Positions 1 through 8,054 of a stretch of DNA of 28,513 nucleotides are shown here, piece by piece. The stretch spans positions 1-28,513 of the forward strand of contig WOZJ01000050.1 of assembly GCA_011620345.1 (NCBI GenBank), read 5' to 3'. The first letter of the stretch is position 1. The number at the start of each line of letters is the position of its first letter. Both the position numbers and the translations under genes were made by a program. The DNA comes from Nitrospirota bacterium (GTDB lineage: Bacteria > UBA2233). Under the pieces are notes generated by a model. That model made no database searches. It was not told the DNA's origin and saw only the letters and a program-made list of their open reading frames with translations.

Positions 1-1455
1 TGGGGTGAATGGGTCAATAATCTCCTGTCCCGGATTGAACATGAGCTTCTTAACGCCCCGGTTGTTGAGATATTTGGACAGCTCCAGGTCGATCTTGGCC
101 GGTACGGCGATACCCGCGGCAGTCAAGCCTTGACGGAGCAGCGCTTCCGCCTGTCCGGCGCGGAGAGCGGCATCGCCCAAAACCCGCATGGCCTCGGTGG
201 GGTTATGGAACCCGACGGAGTTTTCCGCCCCGAAGTAGATCACCCGATAAAATGCCTCTTCGTAATGATCCTTGGCCTGGGCGTACAGATCCTTTTTAAT
301 TTCCTTGCCTTCGGCCTGGGCCTTGTGGGCCATCTCAAAGAGTTTGGCCACCGTGGCCGTGGCATACCCGGAACGGATGAAGATGGATACGGCACGGTCC
401 TGAATGGCGAGGACCTGCTCTTTCAGCCATTCCGGGGTTTGGGTGTGGCATTGCTGACACGCCTTCATGTCATTTTTCAACGGGCTCATGACCCGGTGAT
501 CCGTGGCCTTCTGGCTGCCCACCTTTGTGTACGGCATATGGCAGTCGGCGCAGGAAACGCCGGCCTTCCAGTGGACACTGTTGTTGGAGTACATCTCAAA
601 CTCGGGATGGCGGATGAACGCCATCTTGAAGCCGGTGACGCCCTGTCTCCATTCACCGTAGGATGCGTCGCTGCGAATCTTTTTGATGATGTTTTCCACG
701 GGCATCTGCCCCCACGTACTTCCTTCCCAGGGAAAGAAGACATCCGCGGATTTCATGTCAGCGTCCTTGGGGATGGTGTAGGTTACATGGCACTGGGCGC
801 AGACCAGGGAGCGTTTATCCTGATGGGTCAGCTTGGTCTCATCCGCGCCCATGGCTTTCAATGCTTTGCCCAGGGTGAAGCCGCGAGAAAGCTGGAGGGA
901 CATGTCCTTGTTGTCGTGGCAATCTATGCAAGCCACGCCGAGGTCCTGATGCTCCTTGGGAATCTCGGCCAACACCGCATCGTAGAGCTTGGAATAATAA
1001 TCCTTGCCCATTTTCTGCTCGAGTTGAACAGCATACGGTGTCTTGCAGGTCAGACAGACCCCACCGGACTTGAGCCGGGAAGGATCCGCCAGGGATTGAT
1101 CCTTGCGCATGTTGAGATGGCCCCGGGGTTCGTTGTACTCAACACCCATGCCCCAGCCGTTAAAGAGCAGGGCCAGGAATGGGAACTCGGAGAGCTTGTC
1201 ATAGGTCACACCGCCGTCATTGCCTTTTTTATACTTGCTTTTCCCTACGGGCGTCGGCTCGCCAGTTTTTTTCCACATATCGTATTCCACCGGGTAGGCC
1301 TTGCCCCACTTGGCCGGGTCAATCACGCCGTCGGCAATCTGCACGGTTTTCACCGGGGTTGCTTTCTCCGAGGCGCCTCCCGCGCCAAGCGCCAGGGTCA
1401 CCATTAATGCCAGCGCCGCACTTTGCTTCACCCTCTTTTTGTGGTCTTTTTCCAT
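1..1455 (-). CDS. nrfA: Cytochrome c nitrite reductase NrfA (ammonia-forming), 3' end outside the window
   Basis: Pentahaem periplasmic enzyme reducing nitrite to ammonium by six electrons; it also handles NO and hydroxylamine. The reading frame is open from the ATG at 1455 to base 1 (485 codons) with no stop, so the C-terminus lies beyond the edge; E. coli NrfA is 478 aa, so little is probably missing. A Sec-type signal peptide occupies about residues 1-28. The diagnostic active-site haem motif CLTCK is at residues 134-138, followed by four CXXCH motifs at 176, 219, 302 and 333. Family active-site residues are seen: Arg in NEPRGH (R111), Tyr after the third haem (Y226) and His in HPEFE (H283). 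No NrfH-type quinol-oxidising cytochrome lies upstream; hcp does. The ribosome site is weak (TTGGGA). Leucine codons use CTG more than the neighbouring hcp does. Identification is very secure. Confidence 0.96.
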   Translation of the reverse strand, partial: MEKDHKKRVKQSAALALMVTLALGAGGASEKATPVKTVQIADGVIDPAKWGKAYPVEYDMWKKTGEPTPVGKSKYKKGNDGGVTYDKLSEFPFLALLFNGWGMGVEYNEPRGHLNMRKDQSLADPSRLKSGGVCLTCKTPYAVQLEQKMGKDYYSKLYDAVLAEIPKEHQDLGVACIDCHDNKDMSLQLSRGFTLGKALKAMGADETKLTHQDKRSLVCAQCHVTYTIPKDADMKSADVFFPWEGSTWGQMPVENIIKKIRSDASYGEWRQGVTGFKMAFIRHPEFEMYSNNSVHWKAGVSCADCHMPYTKVGSQKATDHRVMSPLKNDMKACQQCHTQTPEWLKEQVLAIQDRAVSIFIRSGYATATVAKLFEMAHKAQAEGKEIKKDLYAQAKDHYEEAFYRVIYFGAENSVGFHNPTEAMRVLGDAALRAGQAEALLRQGLTAAGIAVPAKIDLELSKYLNNRGVKKLMFNPGQEIIDPFTP

Positions 1456-1585
1456 TGGTTATTTTCCCAACATTCATCTGACGAGACAGGATTGTGGCGG
1501 ACACCATGTAAGCGTTCCAAGGCACGATCCTTTGCGCATTGGCACCTTGGCGGTGATTCTCGACGCGGTCTCGGTTTATCGCGGG

Positions 1586-1599
1586 TTGAACCGGATCGA
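1586..1599. promoter_or_regulatory. Weak FNR/CRP-like half-palindrome upstream of nrfA
   Basis: TTGAACCGGATCGA resembles the TTGA-N6-TCAA inverted repeat of FNR/HcpR-type regulators with one mismatch in the second half-site. It lies about 130 bp upstream of the nrfA ATG in the 203-bp gap after hcp. A better match of the same kind precedes hcp, so a shared regulator is possible, but this copy alone is weak evidence. Confidence 0.25.
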
Positions 1600-1658
1600 A
1601 TTGCTCGCTCGCCTGTATGAGTGAGAGCTGCCTGAATAAACTCAGGCGTTGGCACCCG

Positions 1659-3014
1659 TTAAGCTGCCGGTTCCATGGATAGCATCCTAGCTAAGTCTTC
1701 TGTGGCCTCGCCCGTAAGGGTCAGCCCAAAGCGCTCTTTCAAGAACCCCGCAATCTCGGCGTTCAAAAACTGCGGGGGCTTGGGGCCGAGCGTGATGTTA
1801 TGAATGCCCAGGCTAAGGAGTGCAAGCAATATGATGACGGCCTTTTGTTCCATCCAACTCAGGACGATGGAAACGGGCAGGTCGTTTGGCGTTACGCCAA
1901 GGGCCTTGCTAAGGGCCAGGGCGATGTGGATGGCTCCGTTCGAGTCGTTGCACTGGCCCAAGTCGAGGTAGCGGGGGATGGAAGTGCCAGGGACGGTGCC
2001 AAACGCCCCGTCGGCAAACCGGAACTTGCCGCAGCTCGAAGTAAGCACTATGCAGTCTTTGGGAAGGCCAAGCGCCATCTCCCGAAAATACTCGCCTCCG
2101 CTTCCTGGCGCGTCGCAGCCGGCGATAACGAAGAAGCGCCGGATCAAGCCTTTTTTGACGGCATCCAAGATATCCGGCGCGGCGTCTAAGATGCTCAAGT
2201 AATGATGCCCCGTCTCGATCGTCGCGTCCGAATCGAACCCGTGGACATCCGGCAGCTCGAGGGCCGTCTCGATCAGCACGCCAAAATCATCGTCTTCGAT
2301 GTGCCGGATTCCTTCGATACCCGTAATCTTGTACCCAAAAAGCCGGTTCGCATAGCCGGAACGCTTCTTTAGGGGCACGATGCAGTTCGTGTTGACGACG
2401 ATCGCGCCTTGCCAGCGTTCAAACAAATCCGTTTGGTCGAACCAGGCCTTTCCGACATGGCCCTTGAGGTGGGGGTATTGCCTTAGCTTTGGGTATCCGT
2501 GGGCGGGCAGCATCTCGGAGTGCGTGTAGACGTTGATCCCTAAGCCCTTTGTCGCCTCAAGCAGCGCTTTGAGCATCGAAAGGTTGTGGCCCGATACGAG
2601 GATAGCCTTACCTTCTGCCCGGTTCCAGGGGACTCGGACGGGGCTCGGCACGCCGAAGGCACCGGTGTGGGCTTGACAGAGAATGTCCATCGCCTTGAGC
2701 CCGGCCTGGCCTAGCTTCATGAGTTGGGCGATGTGCTGGTCTTGGGTGAAGTTTACGTTGGTGAGCGTGAAATAGAGCGTTTCGGCCAGCGTATCGTCCA
2801 CCTCGGAGGTGTCGGCACCGAGCTCTTTTGCGTGCGCCCTGTAGGCGCTCAAGCCCTTGGCCCCGAACACCATCATGTCCTGGAGCCTCGCAAGCGTAGC
2901 GTCCTTGCCGCAGGTGCCCATCTGTTGGCCCGAAGCGCCGCACCCCGAAGGCGCGCTCATCTCGCACTGGTAGCAGAACATGGCCGCACTTTGGTTTGTT
3001 TCCCTCGTCTGCAT
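1659..3014 (-). CDS. hcp: Hybrid cluster protein (hydroxylamine/NO reductase), short class III type
   Basis: Cytoplasmic Fe-S enzyme reducing NO or hydroxylamine under nitrosative stress. The ATG at 3014 is chosen because it follows a strong AGGGAGG ribosome site; this gives 451 aa, while an upstream in-frame ATG (3077) has none. The N-terminal cubane cysteines are C14, C17, C25, C35 (CX2CX7CX9C). All seven ligands of the hybrid 4Fe-2S-2O cluster are visible: H143, E167, C211, C300, C328, C355, E389, with K391 following, and the spacing 143-167-211 matches the Desulfovibrio enzyme. The stretch between the first cysteine and the ligand His is about 110 residues shorter than in class I proteins, which lose a helical domain in class III. 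Lies between the rubrerythrin-like gene and nrfA on the same strand, so a reactive-nitrogen role fits well. Confidence 0.95.
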   Translation of the reverse strand: MQTRETNQSAAMFCYQCEMSAPSGCGASGQQMGTCGKDATLARLQDMMVFGAKGLSAYRAHAKELGADTSEVDDTLAETLYFTLTNVNFTQDQHIAQLMKLGQAGLKAMDILCQAHTGAFGVPSPVRVPWNRAEGKAILVSGHNLSMLKALLEATKGLGINVYTHSEMLPAHGYPKLRQYPHLKGHVGKAWFDQTDLFERWQGAIVVNTNCIVPLKKRSGYANRLFGYKITGIEGIRHIEDDDFGVLIETALELPDVHGFDSDATIETGHHYLSILDAAPDILDAVKKGLIRRFFVIAGCDAPGSGGEYFREMALGLPKDCIVLTSSCGKFRFADGAFGTVPGTSIPRYLDLGQCNDSNGAIHIALALSKALGVTPNDLPVSIVLSWMEQKAVIILLALLSLGIHNITLGPKPPQFLNAEIAGFLKERFGLTLTGEATEDLARMLSMEPAA

Positions 3015-3035
3015 GATTTGCCTCCCTTTTTGGGG

Positions 3036-3071
3036 TTGTTTAGGAATCGGATCTTCGATGTCCCTAAACAA
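3036..3071 (-). promoter_or_regulatory. Stem-loop in hcp leader
   Basis: The 9-nt arms TTGTTTAGG (3036-3044) and CCTAAACAA (3063-3071) are perfectly complementary, with a second inner pairing ATCG/CGAT. The structure ends 8 bases upstream of the hcp ribosome site and has no U-tract, so it looks like a leader hairpin rather than a terminator. It could affect translation or be part of an operator; if transcription starts near 3066 the RNA would include only part of it. Confidence 0.5.
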
Positions 3072-3100
3072 CATCATGCAGGATTTCGGCCGGACAATCC

Positions 3101-3114
3101 TTGATTCTCGTCAA
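3101..3114. promoter_or_regulatory. FNR/HcpR-type operator upstream of hcp
   Basis: TTGATTCTCGTCAA fits the FNR/CRP-family palindrome TTGAT-N4-ATCAA with one mismatch. Its centre is 31 bp from CATGAT (3074-3079, minus strand), a plausible -10 element, which puts the box near -41.5, the classical class II activator position. HcpR, an FNR-family regulator, is known to control hcp in sulfate-reducing deltaproteobacteria, so HcpR is the likely candidate. Confidence 0.55.
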
Positions 3115-3176
3115 GATTTTGATCAACGGCGGCCTCAAGGCCGTTTTCAGGCTAGGAAAAAAGAAGCCAAATAAAA

Positions 3177-3662
3177 TCAGTAGTCTTCGAGATGCGTGAT
3201 TTCGGCGTCCTCCAGCCAGGTCTTGGGACGTTGAATCAGCTCGACCATGTTGTCTAGGATTTTGTAGTGCCTTTGTTCTTCGGCCGCGAGCCTCTCGAAG
3301 AGGGCCGTTTCTTGTTCTGAGGATGCCTTCTTGGCGCAATCCTCGTAGAACTTCCAGCTCTTCTCCTCAAGCTCTCTGGCTTTTTGGTAGGCTTTTTCCT
3401 GAGCCTCTTCTTTGAGAAACTCCTTTGGGGGGTTGGCCTGCATCACTTTAAAGATGCTCTTGATGCCCTCAAGAAGGGATGAATCTTCCATGGAGAAGGT
3501 GTTCGCCTTCATCCGTTGGATGGTCCTGAAATGCTTGAGCTCCTCTTCTGCAAGCGTCGTAAAAATGCTCTTTAAGCCCTTGTCAGGAACACTGTCTGCG
3601 AGTGTGCGGTAAAACCGCTCTCCGTCCTGCTCCATTTGCATGGCAAAATCGTAGATGTCCAC
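3177..3662 (-). CDS. Rubrerythrin-like diiron ferritin-family protein
   Basis: Four-helix ferritin-like protein of the rubrerythrin group, expected to bind a diiron site and reduce peroxide. Two EXXH signatures are present (ELKH around residue 41 and EQRH near the C-terminus), each preceded by a helix with the partner glutamate (QMEQDGERFY and ELEEKSWKFYED). There is no C-terminal rubredoxin CXXC module, so it is the single-domain (erythrin/DUF-type) form and needs an outside electron donor. I place the start at GTG 3662 because AAGGAG lies 7 bp upstream; the longer frame from ATG 3698 has no ribosome site. Its 161 aa suit the family. It is upstream of hcp on the same strand but separated by a 162-bp regulatory gap. 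Confidence 0.85.
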   Translation of the reverse strand: MDIYDFAMQMEQDGERFYRTLADSVPDKGLKSIFTTLAEEELKHFRTIQRMKANTFSMEDSSLLEGIKSIFKVMQANPPKEFLKEEAQEKAYQKARELEEKSWKFYEDCAKKASSEQETALFERLAAEEQRHYKILDNMVELIQRPKTWLEDAEITHLEDY

Positions 3663-3766
3663 CAAGGCTCTCCTTGTGTTCGTTGGTCCTTGATCCATTG
3701 TGGCAAACTTGGAGAATCAGGGCTAGGGGCATGCACATGGATATCGTCAGCGCAGATGGGGGGACC

Positions 3767-4102
3767 ATGAAACGTACGGGCAACCTGTTTGAGGAGGTTT
3801 CGCAGGCACAAGGGCAGGAAACCTACGAAACCCTCCTTGAGTGCGGCAGCGTCCGAATCGAGCGGATCGTTTCGTTCGGCCATGCCTCTCAAGAAGGCCT
3901 TTGGTACGACCAAGCCGAAGACGAATGGGTTGTGCTTTTAGAGGGTGCTGCGATCTTGGAAGACGCCGAAGGGGCAAGGTTGCTCTTAAAGCCCGGAGAC
4001 ACAGTGTGGCTTCCGGCAGGCTTAAAGCATCGGGTGGCATGGACCCCAAAACACAACCGAACGCTGTGGCTGGCTGTTTTCAGCCAGCACGACTCTCGTT
4101 GA
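3767..4102 (+). CDS. Cupin domain protein
   Basis: Small single-domain cupin of 111 aa. The fold signature is visible in the GHASQEGLWYD, EDEWVVLLEGAAIL and KPGDTVWLPAGLKHRV segments, the latter with the G-D-x-x-x-x-P-x-x-x-x-H pattern. Homologous stand-alone cupins of this type are common in anaerobic proteobacteria; their function is not established. The start at 3767 follows a G-rich stretch (GGGGGGACC) and begins with the conserved-looking KRTGNLFEE; ATGs at 3731 and 3737 are alternatives. It diverges from the rubrerythrin-like gene and converges with the NRAMP gene. The 134-bp gap after it (4103-4236) holds no gene, only a weak hairpin (4189-4206) without a T-run. Confidence 0.8.
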   Translation: MKRTGNLFEEVSQAQGQETYETLLECGSVRIERIVSFGHASQEGLWYDQAEDEWVVLLEGAAILEDAEGARLLLKPGDTVWLPAGLKHRVAWTPKHNRTLWLAVFSQHDSR

Positions 4103-4236
4103 AGCAAGAAAGGCGCTTATCGGCTGCCTCTCCGAGCATCGCTTAGTGATTTCTTATGAGCCATGGGCGTTGATCGCTTCTTGCGCTTAGGGCTTGAGGC
4201 CGCCCTGATCGTGCGTTTCGTCAGGATGGCCGGTTC

Positions 4237-6150
4237 TTATTTAACGGGGGGAGCAGGTGGTGTATGTCTATCTTTCACTATAAACACCGGAATGCTCACC
4301 TTATGCCGGACCTTGTCTACCGTGGTTCCGAACAGGATATCTTTCAGTATGGTATGACCGTGGGCACCCATCACGAGTAGGTCGGCGCCGAATTCGTTCA
4401 CGATCTTGGGGATGACGTGTTTCGGGTTCCCGAAGCCCAGAAACGTGCTGGCTTCAAACCCCTTTTCCTCCACAAAAGACTGGTAGCGTTCCAGCAGGTT
4501 TTTGTCCTGAAGGGTTTCGTAATCGCCGGTTTCCTGGCCGAGAATGATCGCTCCCGCCGACTCTACCACGTGGATGATCAGAATTTTTGCTTTGGCATGG
4601 CACAGCGATAATGCATGGCGGATTGCCTGGCCGTCAACCTCGCTGAAGTCGACGGCGATGGCAATGCGCGAATAGGTGGCTGGAGAGAAGATGTCGCTCA
4701 GCGCCGGGGCCTTATGCGGCGAGTGGGTGGCTTTCATAAAAAGCCGTTGCGCGAACGGCCGGAAGGTGATGAACAACAACAAAACGCAGGTTCCTACAGC
4801 TAAAGGAACAACGGCGAACCTTATGGCCCATGGATGAACGCCCTCAAGGAGCCAACCGTTGATTTCATCGATCACCAGCTTGGCGTTCAATACTACGATA
4901 GCTCCAGCAGCGAGCCATGAAAACATTTTGGTTACCGGGCCGATAACAAATTTTCCCATACGCTGCCGATCGCTTACGAAATGAATAAGCGGGATGACGG
5001 CAAACCCGAGCTGGAGGCTGAGCACTACCTGGCTTAAGATAAGCAACTGTTCTGCGGACTGTTCTCCGAACAATACGATGGTAATCACCGCGGGTATGAT
5101 CGCCAGCAAACGCGTGATGATACGGCGAATCCATGGTTGAATACGCAGGTTCAGGTATCCTTCCATCACGACCTGGCCGGCCAACGTTCCTGTTAAGGTG
5201 GAGCTTTGCCCGGCAGCCAGCAACGCCACGGCAAAAAGCATCGGAGCCCACTGGGTCCCCAATAGGGGCTCTAGGAACTGGTGCGCGTCTTTGATTCCTA
5301 CCACTCCGTACATTCCGTGCTTGTAGAAAGTCGCCGCGGCAAGCACAAGCAGAGATACATTCACGAAGAAAGCCAGGTTGAGGGCCACCATAGAGTCGAT
5401 CATGTTAAACCTGATGGCTTCCCTGATTTTTGGTTCACTTTTTTCGAACTTCCGGGTTTGCACGAGCGATGAATGCAGGTATAAGTTGTGGGGCATCACG
5501 GTAGCCCCGATGATTCCTATGGCAATGTACAACTCGGTACCGTTTGGAATAGACGGCAGAAATCCTCGCATGAGTTCCCCAACGTCGGGTTTGGCCAAAA
5601 ACATTTCAAGGAGAAACGCCACCCCAACGATACCCACAAGCGAAAAGATAAAGGCTTCCATTCTCCGCATTCCATGGTTGATGAGGAACAGGAGCAGGAA
5701 AGTATCAAGCAGGGTGAGGGCAACGCCCCATAGCATGGGAATGCCGAACAGTAGCTGTAGTCCTATGGCCATTCCGAGCACTTCGGCCAGATCGCACGCG
5801 GCAATGGCGATTTCAGCCAGGATATACAACACAACGACCACAAAAGACGAATACGCTTCCTTCGACGCCTGTGCAAGGTCGCGGCCGTGCACGATGCCTA
5901 ATCGAGCGCTTAGGCTTTGCAGCAACATGGCCATCAAACTAGACAACAAAAGCACCCAGATTAGCTTGTATCCAAACTGGCTTCCCCCGGCAATGTCGGT
6001 GGCCCAGTTTCCGGGATCCATATACCCCACGCTTATGAGGTAAGCCGGCCCTAAAAAGGTCCGTAATTTTCCGAAGAACCCCTTGAGCACCGTCGTATCG
6101 ATGCTCTCGTATACTTCTTCTAGCGATTTTCCGACTTTACTCTTGTTCAC
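4237..6150 (-). CDS. NRAMP divalent metal transporter fused to C-terminal universal stress (UspA) domain
   Basis: Inner-membrane importer of Mn2+/Fe2+ with a soluble nucleotide-binding tail, 637 aa. Residues about 25-470 form the NRAMP core: the metal-binding DPGN motif of TM1 is at 45-48 and the TM6 motif MPH at 219-221. Residues 493 to about 625 are a complete UspA domain with IAIAVDFSE at its first strand and the ATP-binding pattern G-2X-G-9X-G-T starting at G595. Plain MntH proteins are about 410-450 aa, so this is a genuine fusion in one frame. The start codon is GTG at 6150 with no clear ribosome site; the ATG two bases upstream runs straight into a stop. It has its own structured leader rather than following the upstream operon closely. 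Substrate metal is not determinable; manganese is the default guess. Confidence 0.92.
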   Translation of the reverse strand: MNKSKVGKSLEEVYESIDTTVLKGFFGKLRTFLGPAYLISVGYMDPGNWATDIAGGSQFGYKLIWVLLLSSLMAMLLQSLSARLGIVHGRDLAQASKEAYSSFVVVVLYILAEIAIAACDLAEVLGMAIGLQLLFGIPMLWGVALTLLDTFLLLFLINHGMRRMEAFIFSLVGIVGVAFLLEMFLAKPDVGELMRGFLPSIPNGTELYIAIGIIGATVMPHNLYLHSSLVQTRKFEKSEPKIREAIRFNMIDSMVALNLAFFVNVSLLVLAAATFYKHGMYGVVGIKDAHQFLEPLLGTQWAPMLFAVALLAAGQSSTLTGTLAGQVVMEGYLNLRIQPWIRRIITRLLAIIPAVITIVLFGEQSAEQLLILSQVVLSLQLGFAVIPLIHFVSDRQRMGKFVIGPVTKMFSWLAAGAIVVLNAKLVIDEINGWLLEGVHPWAIRFAVVPLAVGTCVLLLFITFRPFAQRLFMKATHSPHKAPALSDIFSPATYSRIAIAVDFSEVDGQAIRHALSLCHAKAKILIIHVVESAGAIILGQETGDYETLQDKNLLERYQSFVEEKGFEASTFLGFGNPKHVIPKIVNEFGADLLVMGAHGHTILKDILFGTTVDKVRHKVSIPVFIVKDRHTPPAPPVK

Positions 6151-6152
6151 AT

Positions 6153-6281
6153 GTTTTTACCGTGATTGACATTGGCGTTAAGCTGGCCGTCCCGCGCAAT
6201 GCGGCTTTCCTTGTTGCCATAGCAACACGATCTTTACGTTTTTACCGTGGTCTTCCATAGCCCTCTTTCGGAGAGGCATGG
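6153..6281 (-). promoter_or_regulatory. Structured leader/promoter region of the NRAMP-Usp gene
   Basis: The region upstream of the transporter holds several ordered elements. A 12-bp exact direct repeat GTTTTTACCGTG occurs at 6153-6164 and 6238-6249. Between them is a perfect inverted repeat TGTTGC-CATA-GCAACA (6212-6227), a likely dimeric repressor operator. A short hairpin CCGC-GCAAT-GCGG is at 6192-6204. Further upstream an interrupted 9-bp stem-loop lies at 6255-6281. I do not recognise a known Mn riboswitch (yybP-ykoY) or the classical MntR box. The remaining bases up to 6438 show nothing else I can support. Confidence 0.4.
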
Positions 6282-6438
6282 ATATGGCATTCCCCCGGAA
6301 TCGGGCTGGATACGCCTTCGTGGAAGCTGGGGTTACAAATACACCATAAAGCTCGCTCGTACCCAGGAGCCGACCGACATCCGGCTAGAAGGCGAGGGCG
6401 TAAGGGCTGGACAGGAACAATCCAGAAAGCAAAAAACC

Positions 6439-7155
6439 CTAACGGCTAAGGACGAAAGGCTTGCCCGGCTCCGGGGTCAGCACCTCGATCCAAGAAAGGT
6501 CTTGAAGGAGACCCTTGAGCCTCTCCGGCCTGCCTGCCAGGAGCGGGAACGTCCCGTGGTGCATGGGAACCACCTTTGGGCAGCCAAGCAACCGAGCGGC
6601 CAGGTTCGCTTCCCTCGGGCCCATCGTGTAGAAGTCTCCGATGGGGATAAAGGCGGCATCGGGCCTGTAGAGCTCCGCAATAAGGCGCATGTCGGAAAAC
6701 ACGTTCGTGTCGCCCGCGTGGTAGACCCTGTAGCCGTTCTCGAACGTTAAGACATATCCTGCGGCCTCGCCCCCGTAGAGAATCCTGCCTTCGTCTAGGA
6801 TGCCGCACGAATGATCGGCATGGACCATAGTCACTTCGATGCCGCCGATCTTCTGGGTTCCGCCCTTGTTCATCCCCGAGGTATTCAAGACGCCCTTGGA
6901 TTCGAGCCAATGGCAGGTCTCAAAGACCCCGATGATCTTCTCTGGCTTGTAGTTTTTGGCAAGCTCGATCGAATCGCCGATGTGGTCAAAATGCCCGTGC
7001 GTAACGAGAAGGATGTCGAGCTTCTTGAAGCGCTGCGCCTCTTTTGGGCAGGCAGGGTTGCCCATTACCCACGGATCGATCAAGACGTCCTTCCCCGAAG
7101 GGGTCTTGAAGAGAAACGTCGAATGGCCAAGCCAGGTGACCTCAAGCTCTGCCAT
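6439..7155 (-). CDS. UPF0173 family metal-dependent hydrolase (metallo-beta-lactamase fold)
   Basis: Cytoplasmic metallo-beta-lactamase-fold hydrolase of the UPF0173 (YtkL-like) family, 238 aa, the usual full length (about 225-240). The start TWLGHSTF and the metal motif HGHFDH (H53, H55, D57, H58) followed by IGD are diagnostic; further ligands sit in the HADHS, HAGDT and MHHGTFP segments. The physiological substrate of the family is unknown. The ATG follows a strong AGGAGG site 7 bp away. It is 24 bp downstream of the inositol-monophosphatase-family gene and shares its promoter. Confidence 0.92.
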   Translation of the reverse strand: MAELEVTWLGHSTFLFKTPSGKDVLIDPWVMGNPACPKEAQRFKKLDILLVTHGHFDHIGDSIELAKNYKPEKIIGVFETCHWLESKGVLNTSGMNKGGTQKIGGIEVTMVHADHSCGILDEGRILYGGEAAGYVLTFENGYRVYHAGDTNVFSDMRLIAELYRPDAAFIPIGDFYTMGPREANLAARLLGCPKVVPMHHGTFPLLAGRPERLKGLLQDLSWIEVLTPEPGKPFVLSR

Positions 7156-7179
7156 GCTCTTTCCTCCTACTTGCTTTGC

Positions 7180-7998
7180 TTAAGCTTTAGGTGATGCCCC
7201 TTCCTTTGCCGATGCGATCCCCGCAAGAAGCGCACCGTGGAGAGGGCCGTTGGTTGCAAGGATCGAATCAGACCGTAGGGCAAAGGGCGCTCCTTCCATC
7301 GTTGTCACTTTTCCAAGGGCCTCTTCGACGATCAAGCGGCCCGCGGCCATGTCCCAGGGCTTAAGGCGCATCTCCCACATGCCGTCGAACCTGCCGCATG
7401 CCACGTAGCATAAGTTCAAGGCGGCCGACCCATCCCTCCGGAGCGCTTGAGAACGGAACAGAAAAGCCTTAAAATAATTAAGGTTGTTTTCGGGATGGTG
7501 CCGTATATCGTACGGGAACCCGGTAACCAGCAGCGCTTTCTCGAGCGCGTCTACGGAAGAAGCGCGAATACGGCGGCCGTTCAAAAAGCTCCCCCAGCCG
7601 CTCGCTGCGGAAAACATTTCATCCCGGACTGGGTCGACAACGACCCCTAGGAGGGGCCGGTCTTCGTGGTACAGGGCCAGCGAAACGCAAAAAAAGGGAT
7701 AGTCGTGGGTATAGTTTGTCGTCCCATCCAGCGGGTCTACATACCACACAAAGGCCTGGTCTTGCCTTACGTCTCCCCCGCCCTCTTCGGCAACGATACC
7801 GTGTTGCGGGAATTCTTCGCGGATTCTTTGGGTAATGTAGCGTTCCGAGGCCATGTCGACCTCGGTTACAAGGTTCGTCGCTTCTCCTTTGGTTCGCACG
7901 CCGAACCCTCCGCCCCTGGACGCTGCAAGGATTTTCCCGGCACCATGGGCAATCTCCTGGGCGGTCCAAAGCATTTCGAGGATGTCTTTCTCTGGCAT
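7180..7998 (-). CDS. Inositol monophosphatase family protein (SuhB-like)
   Basis: Mg2+-dependent phosphatase of the IMPase/FBPase-like family, 272 aa. The metal-site motifs are present: the E71-E72 pair in VAEEGGG, DPLDGTTNY with D88, D91 and T93, and WDMAAG with D216. Members hydrolyse inositol-1-phosphate, fructose-1,6-bisphosphate, NADP or PAP; specificity cannot be read from sequence, and the PAP or inositol-phosphate roles are both possible. GGAGGG lies upstream of the ATG at a good distance. It is the first gene of a two-gene operon with the UPF0173 hydrolase. Confidence 0.93.
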   Translation of the reverse strand: MPEKDILEMLWTAQEIAHGAGKILAASRGGGFGVRTKGEATNLVTEVDMASERYITQRIREEFPQHGIVAEEGGGDVRQDQAFVWYVDPLDGTTNYTHDYPFFCVSLALYHEDRPLLGVVVDPVRDEMFSAASGWGSFLNGRRIRASSVDALEKALLVTGFPYDIRHHPENNLNYFKAFLFRSQALRRDGSAALNLCYVACGRFDGMWEMRLKPWDMAAGRLIVEEALGKVTTMEGAPFALRSDSILATNGPLHGALLAGIASAKEGASPKA

Positions 7999-8022
7999 GC
8001 TTGCCCTCCTTCGTTCCTTTCG

Positions 8023-8051
8023 ATTGTAACAAACCCCTGAAGCACCCGCAA
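8023..8051 (-). promoter_or_regulatory. Sigma-70-type promoter for the IMPase/UPF0173 operon
   Basis: On the minus strand TTGCGG and TACAAT are separated by exactly 17 bp (plus-strand positions 8046-8051 and 8023-8028). This places the start of transcription about 10-20 bp upstream of the GGAGGG ribosome site, in the 56-bp gap to the divergent HAD gene. Confidence 0.6.
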
Positions 8052-8054
8052 AGC

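Noticed and set aside
130-1407. Long plus-strand open frame of 425 codons
   Set aside because: It is the antisense shadow of nrfA, whose minus-strand frame carries five haem motifs and NrfA active-site residues.
3115-3150. Rho-independent terminator after the rubrerythrin-like gene
   Set aside because: AACGGC...GCCGTT can pair, but the T-rich tail is on the plus strand, the wrong side for this gene.
5378-6043. Plus-strand frame of 221 codons
   Set aside because: Antisense of the NRAMP membrane segments, with no ribosome site or recognisable domain.
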